DNA of 13,279 bases. Origin: DATJPR01 sp035506295 (lineage in GTDB: Bacteria; Bacteroidota; Ignavibacteria; UBA10030; UBA6906). The notes below the pieces were generated by a model that saw only the letters and a list, made by a program, of their open reading frames with translations, had not been told where the DNA came from and searched no databases. The position numbers and the translations under genes were made by a program. The stretch spans positions 1 to 13,279 of the forward strand of contig DATJPR010000125.1 of assembly GCA_035506295.1 (NCBI GenBank), in the 5' to 3' direction. Shown here piece after piece: positions 7,139 to 13,279 of this stretch. Position 1 is the stretch's first letter; each line of letters opens with the position of its first letter.

Positions 7139-8665
7139 ATGGATTCATATGCGACACATGAACCGACGGCGATTGTCATCACCGGGGCCGGAGGGGATCT
7201 TGCCTGGCGGAAGCTCGTGCCGGCGATTTTCGACCTGTACCATGACAAGTGGATGCCGGAGAAGTTTACCATCATCGGCCTTGATGTGAAGGAGATGAAC
7301 AACGATCAGTTTCGAGACCACCTCCGTGACGGTGTCAGTCATTTCTCACGATATGCGAACGTCATGAACGACGAGTGGGCGTCGTTCGCTACACACCTGG
7401 AATGCATGAAGACGGACTTCGACGCGCCCGGCGCCTTCAAAAATCTTGCGGACAGGCTCTGCGCTCTCGAGAAGGAATGGAGCGGCAAGGCGCAGCAGGT
7501 GTTCTACTTCGCGGTCCCTCCGTCGCTCGTCGAAACCATCGCGGCACAGCTTGGCAGTGCCGGACTGTGTGTTGACCGGCAGCGCACGCGGGTTGTCGTG
7601 GAGAAGCCGTTCGGCCACGACCTCGGCTCCGCGGGAGCATTGAACAAATCGCTGACGACACATTTCACCGAGTCGCAGATCTACCGGATCGATCATTACC
7701 TCGGGAAGGAAACCGTCCAGAATATTCTGGCATTCAGGTTCTCGAATGCGCTGCTGGAGCCGATCTGGGACCGCAGGTACATCGACCATGTGCAGATCAC
7801 TGTCGCCGAGGATATCGGTGTTGAACATCGTGGCGCCTACTACGAGCACGCGGGCGCGCTCAGGGACATGATTCAGAACCACCTGCTCCAGCTGCTCTGC
7901 CTGATCGCCATGGAGCCGATGGTCTCCTTTGAAGCCGACGAAATTCGGAACAAGAAGGTGGACGTCCTGCATGCGATTCGACCGATCGAACCGGGGGGTG
8001 TGCAGCACGCGGCGGCCCGGGGACAGTATGGTGGGGGATGGATCCGTGGCGAGCGTGTGGTCGGCTATCGCGCGGAGCCCGGCGTCGGCGCCGATTCGTC
8101 CGCGGAAACCTTTGCGGCGTTGAAGCTCTTTGTCGACAACTGGCGCTGGCAGGATGTCCCGTTCTATCTCCGCACCGGGAAACGCCTGTCGGCAAAATTC
8201 TCCGAGGTCGTGGTGCAATTCCGACCGGTGCCGCACCAGTCGTTTCCGGCCTCCGCGCTGCGCGATCTTCATCCCAACCGACTCGTCATCAGGATTCAGC
8301 CGGAGGAGGGTATTGCGATCCGTGTCCACGCGAAGCAGCCCGGCCCCGCGATTCGCCTGCGTCCCGTCGACATGCGTTTCAGCTATCGTGAGACCTTCGG
8401 TGACGGCACGCCGGAGGCGTACGAAACGCTTCTCTTGGACGTCATCCGCGGAGACGCGACGTTATTCATGCGTGACGATCAGGTCGAGGCGGCGTGGTCG
8501 GTCATCACCCCCGTTCTTGAAGCGTGGGAGGCGACGCCACCCATCGACTTCCCGAATTATCAGGCAGGAACCTGGGGCCCGGAGGCCGCCGAAATTCTGA
8601 TTGCGCAAGACGGCAGAAGCTGGATGCAGCCGATCGTCAGTGACGCGGAAGAGTCCAGCACGTGA
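7139..8665 (+). CDS. zwf: Glucose-6-phosphate 1-dehydrogenase
   Basis: This cytoplasmic enzyme oxidises glucose 6-phosphate to 6-phosphogluconolactone, the first step of the oxidative pentose phosphate or Entner-Doudoroff route. The 508-residue length is typical. The N-terminal Rossmann motif reads GAGGDLAWRKL (16-26), with Lys25 equivalent to catalytic Lys21 of the Leuconostoc enzyme. The substrate motif RIDHYLGKE (183-191) supplies Asp185 and His186, and MIQNHLLQ supplies catalytic His248; these sit at a constant +8 offset from Leuconostoc Asp177, His178 and His240. After the second beta strand the usual GxAR is replaced by GLDV (47-50), so the arginine that binds the NADP 2'-phosphate is Val50 and an aspartate precedes it. 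This suggests use of NAD (inference). TGAGGA at 7128-7133 supports the ATG at 7139. No pgl or gnd gene is adjacent; a cupin gene follows after 48 bp. Confidence 0.97.
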   Translation: MDSYATHEPTAIVITGAGGDLAWRKLVPAIFDLYHDKWMPEKFTIIGLDVKEMNNDQFRDHLRDGVSHFSRYANVMNDEWASFATHLECMKTDFDAPGAFKNLADRLCALEKEWSGKAQQVFYFAVPPSLVETIAAQLGSAGLCVDRQRTRVVVEKPFGHDLGSAGALNKSLTTHFTESQIYRIDHYLGKETVQNILAFRFSNALLEPIWDRRYIDHVQITVAEDIGVEHRGAYYEHAGALRDMIQNHLLQLLCLIAMEPMVSFEADEIRNKKVDVLHAIRPIEPGGVQHAAARGQYGGGWIRGERVVGYRAEPGVGADSSAETFAALKLFVDNWRWQDVPFYLRTGKRLSAKFSEVVVQFRPVPHQSFPASALRDLHPNRLVIRIQPEEGIAIRVHAKQPGPAIRLRPVDMRFSYRETFGDGTPEAYETLLLDVIRGDATLFMRDDQVEAAWSVITPVLEAWEATPPIDFPNYQAGTWGPEAAEILIAQDGRSWMQPIVSDAEESST

Positions 8666-8713
8666 AAAGTCCATGGCACACGAACGGAACAGACTGGTGG
8701 AGAGGAGAAAAAG

Positions 8714-9082
8714 ATGAGACAGACATCGGCGATGGAGCGTCAGATCGAAGCCCCCGTGCTCGCACTCCGGGTGAAGGAGGAGGAGCGCCGGTTGAAGAGT
8801 GAGCCGGAATGGAAGTCGGGCACGGAGGACGGGATCACGCTGGCGAAATATCCGCACATGCGCGTGGTCCTGGTTGCCTTGAAGCGGGGGCACGCGATGC
8901 ATGAGCACAGCGTCAAGGGCCCGATGTCGATGTATGTGGTGAACGGGAGTGTCACGCTTGTCGTCGACCACGGGGAAGTGCGCCTCGGGCGCGACGGGTT
9001 GTTCACGCTGCGCAAGGCCATTCTCCACGATGTCCGCGCCAACTCCGATGCCGTGCTGCTGCTGACGATCATGGCGCCCTGA
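8714..9082 (+). CDS. Small single-domain cupin protein
   Basis: This 122-residue protein consists of one cupin beta-barrel. Visible motifs are HEHSVKGPMSMYVVNGSV (motif 1, with His-x-His but Met or Pro where the usual metal-binding Glu would be) and AILHDVRANSDAVLLLTI (motif 2, with one His). The spacing is that of the small bacterial cupins with a 'GPITVQVLxG' style first motif. There is no signal peptide, so it is probably cytoplasmic. The reaction or ligand is unknown, and the incomplete metal site makes binding or regulation as likely as catalysis. The strong ribosome site AGAGGAG (8701-8707) lies 6 bp from the ATG. The gene sits 48 bp after zwf and may be co-transcribed with it. Confidence 0.85.
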   Translation: MRQTSAMERQIEAPVLALRVKEEERRLKSEPEWKSGTEDGITLAKYPHMRVVLVALKRGHAMHEHSVKGPMSMYVVNGSVTLVVDHGEVRLGRDGLFTLRKAILHDVRANSDAVLLLTIMAP

Positions 9083-9103
9083 ATCGTGGTCCCGGTCGGG
9101 GCG

Positions 9104-9133
9104 CTTGACTTCGTGTCCTTTTCTCTTTATCAT
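9104..9133 (+). promoter_or_regulatory. Sigma70-like promoter of the TetR operon
   Basis: TTGACT (9104-9109) and TATCAT (9128-9133) are separated by 18 bp and each matches 5 of 6 bases of the -35 and -10 consensus. The predicted transcription start is about 9140, leaving a leader of roughly 30 bases before the TetR ATG. The -10 element overlaps the first bases of the adjacent palindrome, so a bound repressor would block RNA polymerase. Confidence 0.6.
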
Positions 9134-9154
9134 TGACTAACCGGTTAGTCAATG
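9131..9154. promoter_or_regulatory. Perfect 24-bp palindromic operator, likely bound by the adjacent TetR repressor
   Basis: The half-site CATTGACTAACC is followed immediately by its exact reverse complement, so all 24 bases are symmetrical. It overlaps the predicted -10 hexamer and transcription start and lies 15 bp upstream of the TetR start codon. TetR-family regulators normally bind palindromes of about 14-30 bp in exactly this position and repress their own operon. I saw no second copy elsewhere in the window. Confidence 0.8.
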
Positions 9155-9169
9155 GATTGAAGGCTCCTC

Positions 9170-9775
9170 ATGTCGCCACGCTCCAAGAAGACCTCGCTCC
9201 TCATGCGGGCAAGGACCCGGGAGGCGATCCTCGCGGCGTCGCTGGAGCTGTTTGCCAAACATGGGTTCTCCGCCACCACGACCGAACAGATCGCCCGGAA
9301 GGCAGGTATCTCCAAAGGACTCATCTTTACGCAGTTCAGAAGAAAACAGGATATCCTCCTCGCGATCTTCGAGAGGATGATCGACAAGGTCATGCCGAGT
9401 TTCCTCCTGCAACGAGACGCACGACCACCGAAAGAGAAGCTTCAAACTCTCGTGACGACATGGCTGAAGCTCATCGAAACAGAACCGCTCGCCGTGCGAC
9501 TGACGCTGCAGCTGAATCTCGACGATGCGTACCGGCGCATCGTCCGGTCGAAGAAATGGAAGCAGTACGCCGATGACATGACGAGGCAATTGAAAAGCAT
9601 CCTGAAGGAACTGGGCTCCAACAACCCCGAATTCGATACGTATCTCCTGATGTTCCTCTTCGACGGGATCGTGGCCAACTACACCGTCGCTCCAGAGATG
9701 TTTCCCCCGATAGACACCCTGGCCGGCTACATGGTCCGGATGCTGACGACCCGATGGGACAAAGCGCCGACGTGA
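9170..9775 (+). CDS. TetR/AcrR-family transcriptional repressor
   Basis: This 201-residue DNA-binding repressor has the typical TetR length. The N-terminal domain (about 13-63) begins with a basic tail and contains REAILAASLELFAKHGFSAT, then the helix-turn-helix TTEQIARKAGISKGLIFTQF (37-56) followed by RRKQDIL. The C-terminal helical domain (about 70-200) is variable and would bind an inducer that cannot be predicted. GAAGG at 9159-9163 supports the ATG at 9170. The gene is the first of an operon with an outer-membrane protein and an ABC transporter, and a perfect palindrome covers its promoter. Autorepression with release by a substrate of the transporter is the simplest model (inference). 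Confidence 0.95.
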   Translation: MSPRSKKTSLLMRARTREAILAASLELFAKHGFSATTTEQIARKAGISKGLIFTQFRRKQDILLAIFERMIDKVMPSFLLQRDARPPKEKLQTLVTTWLKLIETEPLAVRLTLQLNLDDAYRRIVRSKKWKQYADDMTRQLKSILKELGSNNPEFDTYLLMFLFDGIVANYTVAPEMFPPIDTLAGYMVRMLTTRWDKAPT

Positions 9776-10929
9776 ACGCTCGTTGCCCGCATATTGCTCT
9801 CTGTGCGTGTGCGTTCGGTATCGCCTTCACGCTCCACGCGCAGCCCATCGAACCGCACGGCCAGGCATCGGCGTGGTTAACGGGCAATCCGGAGCATCCC
9901 TCGCTCTCGCAACTCGGCGTCCGGTATGTGCCCGATCTTCTCGTGGAACACGCGATCGACAGCGGCTTCAGCGCCAGCATGGATCTTTCCCTCAACGCGT
10001 GGGGATCATCGACGTACCAGGAAGGAAAAAGCTCCGCGTATGACGGAAGGGTGAAACTCTACCGTGCCTGGGCGAGGTTCGCTTCGGAGACCTTCGAGTT
10101 GCGGGTGGGGCTACAGAAGATCACCTTCGGCTCCGCGCTCCTGTTCCGCCCGCTGATGTGGTTCGACCAGATCGATCCGCGCGACCCGCTGCAAATGACG
10201 GACGGCGTGTACGGCGTCCTGGCACGGTACTATCTTCTGGACAACGTCAACGTCTGGCTCTGGGGACTTTATGGCAACAATGACCCCAAGGGATGGGAGA
10301 CGGCTCCGACGGAAAAGGGAAGCGTCGAATACGGAGGAAGAGCGCAAACCCCACTGTGGACCGGCGAGCTCGGGATCACCTATCATCATCGTCGCGCAGA
10401 CCTCGGCCGATCTCCGCTCGTCGCGCCGTCGACCCCGGTCTCCCTGGCGCAGAGTGTCCCTGAAGACCGTGTTGCCCTCGATGGGAAGTGGGATCTTGGG
10501 ATCGGCGCCTGGTTCGAAGCGGCGATGATTCGGGAACTGACCGATCTGCCGGGGTTCAGGTATCAAAGGCAATGGACCGTCGGCGCTGACTATACGTTCG
10601 GAATCGGGAACGGCCTCTATGCGGCGACGGAGTTCTTCAGGAATGATTTCCCGCGGAAACCGTTCGGGAATGCCTCCGGTCAGGAGTTTTCCGGGCTCTC
10701 GCTCAGTTATCCTCTCGGCATTCTCGATGTTCTTTCCGCGATCGTCTATCGCGACTGGACGAACCGGGCGTGGTACCGCATCGCCACCTGGCAAAGGAAA
10801 TACGACAACTGGAGCTTCTACCTGCTTGCCTACTGGAACCCGACGTCGTTTCAAGTGTTCCGACCGACAAACGGTGCCAGTGCATTTGCGGGGACGGGAG
10901 CTCAACTGACAGTGGTCTTCAATCATTGA
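9772..10929 (+). CDS. Putative outer-membrane beta-barrel protein
   Basis: This is a secreted protein of about 385 residues. I prefer GTG 9772, which overlaps the TetR stop as GTGA and gives a clean signal peptide (MNARCPHIALCACAFGIAFT, then LHAQ). ATG 9754 in the same frame is the alternative and adds six residues including an aspartate. The mature part alternates polar and aromatic/hydrophobic residues in amphipathic strands, for example FELRVGLQKITFG, NVNVWLWGLYG, GELGITYHHRRAD, WTVGADYTFGIGNGLYAATE and WSFYLLAYWNP, as expected for a barrel. It ends TVVFNH instead of the usual terminal aromatic residue. LRVGLQKITFGSALLFRPL resembles the 'RxGxQxxxWG' element of porin-like barrels such as DUF1302 or Wzi-type proteins, but I cannot assign a family. 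Its place between a TetR gene and an ABC transporter suggests it is the outer-membrane component of that export or import route. Confidence 0.8.
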   Translation: MNARCPHIALCACAFGIAFTLHAQPIEPHGQASAWLTGNPEHPSLSQLGVRYVPDLLVEHAIDSGFSASMDLSLNAWGSSTYQEGKSSAYDGRVKLYRAWARFASETFELRVGLQKITFGSALLFRPLMWFDQIDPRDPLQMTDGVYGVLARYYLLDNVNVWLWGLYGNNDPKGWETAPTEKGSVEYGGRAQTPLWTGELGITYHHRRADLGRSPLVAPSTPVSLAQSVPEDRVALDGKWDLGIGAWFEAAMIRELTDLPGFRYQRQWTVGADYTFGIGNGLYAATEFFRNDFPRKPFGNASGQEFSGLSLSYPLGILDVLSAIVYRDWTNRAWYRIATWQRKYDNWSFYLLAYWNPTSFQVFRPTNGASAFAGTGAQLTVVFNH

Positions 10930-10979
10930 AAAAGGAAGCGTCGTCAGGATCATCCACCCTTCATTTTGCAGGTCGAATC

Positions 10980-11696
10980 ATGCAAGACTCCATACTCATC
11001 CGCGCGGAGAACCTGAGAAAGACCTATCCGCTCGGACAAACTCAGCTGAACGCCCTCGATCACATCAACGTGTCCATTCAGAAGGGAGAATTCGTGGGGC
11101 TGGTCGGCCCGAGCGGCTCGGGGAAGACGACACTGCTCAACATCATGGGAGCGCTCGACGCTCCCTCGGAAGGAAGCGCGGAAGTGCTCGGCCTGAAGGT
11201 GGAATCGCTCTCGCACAAGGATGCCGCGCACCTTCGGAATGCGCACATCGGGTTCATCTTCCAGACCTTCAATTTGCTCCCTGTGTACTCTGTTTATGAG
11301 AACGTGGAATTCCCGCTGCTCCTGCAGGGGATCGAGGCGAACAAAAGAAAACAGCTTGTCGAGGAGGCCCTCGCCTGGGTGGGATTGGCGGACCGCGCGG
11401 AATCGCGTCCGGCCCAATTGTCGGGCGGGCAGAGTCAGCGCGTGGCGATTGCGCGAGCAGTCGTGAAAAAGCCCGAGATCGTCCTTGCGGACGAGCCGAC
11501 GGCCAATCTCGACGCGGAAAACTCGCACCACATCATGCGCACGATGGTGCAGCTCAACAACGAACTCAAGACGACCTTCGTCTTCGCGACGCACGACGAG
11601 AAAGTGATCGGCTATCTGCGAAGGAAGGTCACGCTGGTGGATGGAAACATTGCGAAGGATGAACGGTTCAACGACCGGACATCCTCGGGAGGCTGA
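10980..11696 (+). CDS. ABC transporter ATP-binding protein, LolD/MacB type
   Basis: This 238-residue cytoplasmic ATPase would power the two membrane permeases encoded next. All nucleotide-binding elements are intact: Walker A GPSGSGKTT (43-51), Q-loop FIFQTFNLLP (Gln95), signature LSGGQSQR (147-154), Walker B IVLADEP (167-173, Glu172), D-loop NLD (176-178) and H-switch His205 in FATHD. The N-terminus ILIRAENLRKTYPLGQTQLNAL and the fold length match the LolD/FtsE/MacB-ATPase group. The ATG at 10980 follows a weak AGG (10970-10972). The same frame is open further upstream, but that extension lies within the preceding gene and has no family similarity. The gap to the outer-membrane gene is 50 bp with no visible promoter or terminator, and the permease starts 2 bp after the stop. 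Confidence 0.96.
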   Translation: MQDSILIRAENLRKTYPLGQTQLNALDHINVSIQKGEFVGLVGPSGSGKTTLLNIMGALDAPSEGSAEVLGLKVESLSHKDAAHLRNAHIGFIFQTFNLLPVYSVYENVEFPLLLQGIEANKRKQLVEEALAWVGLADRAESRPAQLSGGQSQRVAIARAVVKKPEIVLADEPTANLDAENSHHIMRTMVQLNNELKTTFVFATHDEKVIGYLRRKVTLVDGNIAKDERFNDRTSSGG

Positions 11697-11698
11697 CG

Positions 11699-12871
11699 AT
11701 GCTGACACTGCGCCTGGCGCTCAAGAATCTCCTGAATGCCGGTCTTCGCACCTGGCTCAATGTCGTCGCCCTTTCTTTCTCCTTCGTCGCTATCATTTTT
11801 CTGCAGGGCTTCTACGACGGGCTGAATGATCAGGTCGAACATGCGACCATCGCCGCCCTGTATGGCGGCGGGCAGTACTGGCAAAGCGCCTACGATCCGT
11901 ATGATCCGCTCTCGCTCGAAGATGCGCATGGCATCGTACCGCAATCCCTGGGCTCGCTTATCGCACACGATTCAGCGACAGCGATCCTCATCCGCAGGGC
12001 AAGCATCTACCCTCAGGGGAGGTTCCGTGCCATCCTCCTGAAAGGGATCGATCCCGATCAGCATACTCTCTCGATCCCGACGTCTCTTCTTGCCGATACG
12101 ACGGGCGGAATCCCGGCGCTCATCGGGAGCAGAATGGCGAAGAGTTCGGGATTGAAGCAGGGAGACTTGATCACGGTGCAATGGAGGGACGTGCACGGAA
12201 CGTTCGATGCACGCGATGTGCGGATTGTGGGAGTGTTCCGATCCAATGTCCAGGACATCGACAATGAGCAGATCTGGATCCCTCTCGACCGTCTTCAGAT
12301 GTTCACGCAGGTTCCCGGCCAGGCGACGCTCGTGGTCCTCAAGTCGGGAGTCCGCCCGGTCGACAAGGCGAGCGGTTGGGTCTACAGGGATCTCGACTAC
12401 CTCTTGAAGGATCTTCACACCTTTGTCCGGATGAAGAGCGTGGGCGCGAGCATTCTCTATCTCCTGCTGCTCGTTCTCGCCATGCTCGCCATCTTCGACA
12501 CGCAAGTGCTCTCTATCTGGCGGCGAAGAAAAGAAATGGGCACACTCATGGCGCTCGGCATGACCAGAGGTCGGGTGATCGAGTTGTTCACGCTTGAGGG
12601 TGCGTTGCATAGCGTCCTGGCTGCCCTCGTGGCAGCGCTGTACGGCATCCCGTTGTTTGCGTACACTGCATCGCAGGGGTTCCTCGTGCCGAATGCCACC
12701 GACACCCTCGGGTTCGCGATCGGAGAGAAGCTCTTTCCCTCGTATTCCTCCCTCCTCGTCGTCGGGACCACGGTACTCGTGTGCGTGGTAACGACCGTGG
12801 TCAGTTTCCTCCCGACGCGGAAGATCGCAAGGCTGAAACCCACGGATGCGCTGCGGGGGAGGTTCTCATGA
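11699..12871 (+). CDS. FtsX/LolCE-family ABC transporter permease (first of two)
   Basis: This 390-residue inner-membrane protein has the four-helix plan of the MacB/LolCE group. A first helix (about 17-38) is followed by a large periplasmic MacB_PCD-like domain (about 40-245). A second helix (about 247-270) precedes the cytoplasmic coupling segment RRRKEMGTLMALGMTRGRV (about 275-293). Third (about 297-322) and fourth (about 350-375) helices follow, with the family ending KIARLKPTDALRG. Such permeases move lipoproteins, lipids, peptides or drugs out of the inner membrane or periplasm and do not carry substrate through a channel. GGGAGG at 11687-11692 is a strong ribosome site 6 bp from the ATG. 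The gene overlaps the second permease by 4 bp (ATGA), suggesting a LolC/LolE-like heterodimer. Confidence 0.95.
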   Translation: MLTLRLALKNLLNAGLRTWLNVVALSFSFVAIIFLQGFYDGLNDQVEHATIAALYGGGQYWQSAYDPYDPLSLEDAHGIVPQSLGSLIAHDSATAILIRRASIYPQGRFRAILLKGIDPDQHTLSIPTSLLADTTGGIPALIGSRMAKSSGLKQGDLITVQWRDVHGTFDARDVRIVGVFRSNVQDIDNEQIWIPLDRLQMFTQVPGQATLVVLKSGVRPVDKASGWVYRDLDYLLKDLHTFVRMKSVGASILYLLLLVLAMLAIFDTQVLSIWRRRKEMGTLMALGMTRGRVIELFTLEGALHSVLAALVAALYGIPLFAYTASQGFLVPNATDTLGFAIGEKLFPSYSSLLVVGTTVLVCVVTTVVSFLPTRKIARLKPTDALRGRFS

Positions 12872-13279
12872 TCCGATTTCTGCTCAAAGGGCTCCTGCGG
12901 GATAGATCCCGATCGCTATTTCCGTTTCTGATCGTCCTCCTGGGTGTTCTTCTGACAGTGTTCCTGCAGGCGTGGCTGAACGGCGCAGTGTCGCTGATGA
13001 TCCAGTCCACCGCGCACTATTCGACCGGCCACGTTTCGGTGATGACACGAGCGTACGCGAAGGATGCCGATCAGGTGCCGAACGATCTGGCGCTCCTGGG
13101 GATCGATACGCTAATGACAGAGCTGCGCCGCGACTACCCCGACCTGCAATGGACCCCCCGCATTATTTTCGGCGGCCTGCTGGATATTCCGGATGAACAT
13201 CATGAGACCAGAGCCCAGGCGCCGGTCAGCGGTCTTGCCGTGAATCTCCTCTCGCCGGCGAGTCCGGAAAAGTCGGTCC
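12868..13279 (+). CDS. FtsX/LolCE-family ABC transporter permease (second; 3' end outside window)
   Basis: The frame is open from ATG 12868 to the window end (137 residues). It starts MIRFLLKGLLRDRSRSLFPF, with a membrane helix at about 17-40. A periplasmic MacB_PCD-like region follows, containing TGHVSVMTRAYAKDADQVPN and TPRIIFGGLLDIPDEHHETR. The N-terminal layout (short basic segment, helix, then 'hvSVmt.gY' style strand) is typical of LolC/LolE-type permeases. GGGGGAGG (12855-12862) lies 5 bp from the ATG, which overlaps the stop of the first permease. The two permeases clearly differ in sequence, so they are probably distinct halves of one transporter and not a tandem duplicate. Confidence 0.9.
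   Translation, partial: MIRFLLKGLLRDRSRSLFPFLIVLLGVLLTVFLQAWLNGAVSLMIQSTAHYSTGHVSVMTRAYAKDADQVPNDLALLGIDTLMTELRRDYPDLQWTPRIIFGGLLDIPDEHHETRAQAPVSGLAVNLLSPASPEKSV

Noticed and set aside
7346..8329. 327-residue open frame on the - strand opposite zwf
   Set aside because: Antisense shadow of a strongly conserved enzyme gene; no domain features.
10770..10979. Long 5' extension of the ABC ATPase frame
   Set aside because: Most of it overlaps the end of the outer-membrane protein gene, and the extra 70 residues show no ABC-family similarity; ATG 10980 gives the normal LolD-type N-terminus.
1..13279. tRNA, rRNA, CRISPR array, insertion sequence or phage genes
   Set aside because: I saw no cloverleaf, spaced direct repeats, transposase motifs or terminal inverted repeats by eye; genes are co-oriented and uniform in base composition.

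Overview
The window is a GC-rich stretch of bacterial DNA in which every supported gene lies on the + strand and genes are packed tightly. Signal peptides, an outer-membrane beta-barrel protein and a Lol/MacB-type ABC transporter indicate a Gram-negative (diderm) bacterium. Most genes have clear Shine-Dalgarno sequences. The protein styles (long sodium:solute symporter, DUF5009/HGSNAT-like acyltransferase, GH89, carboxypeptidase-regulatory plus E-set secreted protein) recall the Bacteroidota/Ignavibacteriota/Chlorobi side of the tree or a neighbouring phylum. That placement is inference, and no marker gene in the window fixes it.

Region 1 (1-6966) looks like one operon. It holds the tail of an unrecognised gene, a 728-residue SSS-family symporter, a multi-pass transmembrane acetyltransferase of the HGSNAT family, a secreted GH89 alpha-N-acetylglucosaminidase, and a secreted protein with a carboxypeptidase-like domain and a CBM48-like domain. 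The acetyltransferase and glycosidase genes overlap by 4 bp (ATGA). In animals the homologous pair, HGSNAT and NAGLU, performs two consecutive lysosomal steps of heparan sulfate breakdown: acetylating the terminal alpha-glucosamine with cytosolic acetyl-CoA, then cleaving the resulting alpha-GlcNAc. The inferred role here is the same pair of reactions in the periplasm, with the symporter importing a product.

Region 2 (6967-9082) begins with a 172-bp intergenic stretch that holds two inverted repeats. It is followed by zwf (glucose-6-phosphate 1-dehydrogenase) and a small cupin protein. The zwf product keeps its catalytic residues but has lost the arginine that normally binds the NADP 2'-phosphate.

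Region 3 (9083-13279) is a separate, apparently self-regulated operon. A sigma70-like promoter is overlapped by a perfect 24-bp palindrome. Next come a TetR-family repressor, an outer-membrane beta-barrel protein, an ABC ATPase, and two different FtsX/LolCE-type permeases, the second cut off by the window end. Overlapping or nearly abutting start and stop codons suggest translational coupling. The likely function is TetR-controlled movement of a hydrophobic or lipid-like substrate across the envelope. No periplasmic adaptor is visible.
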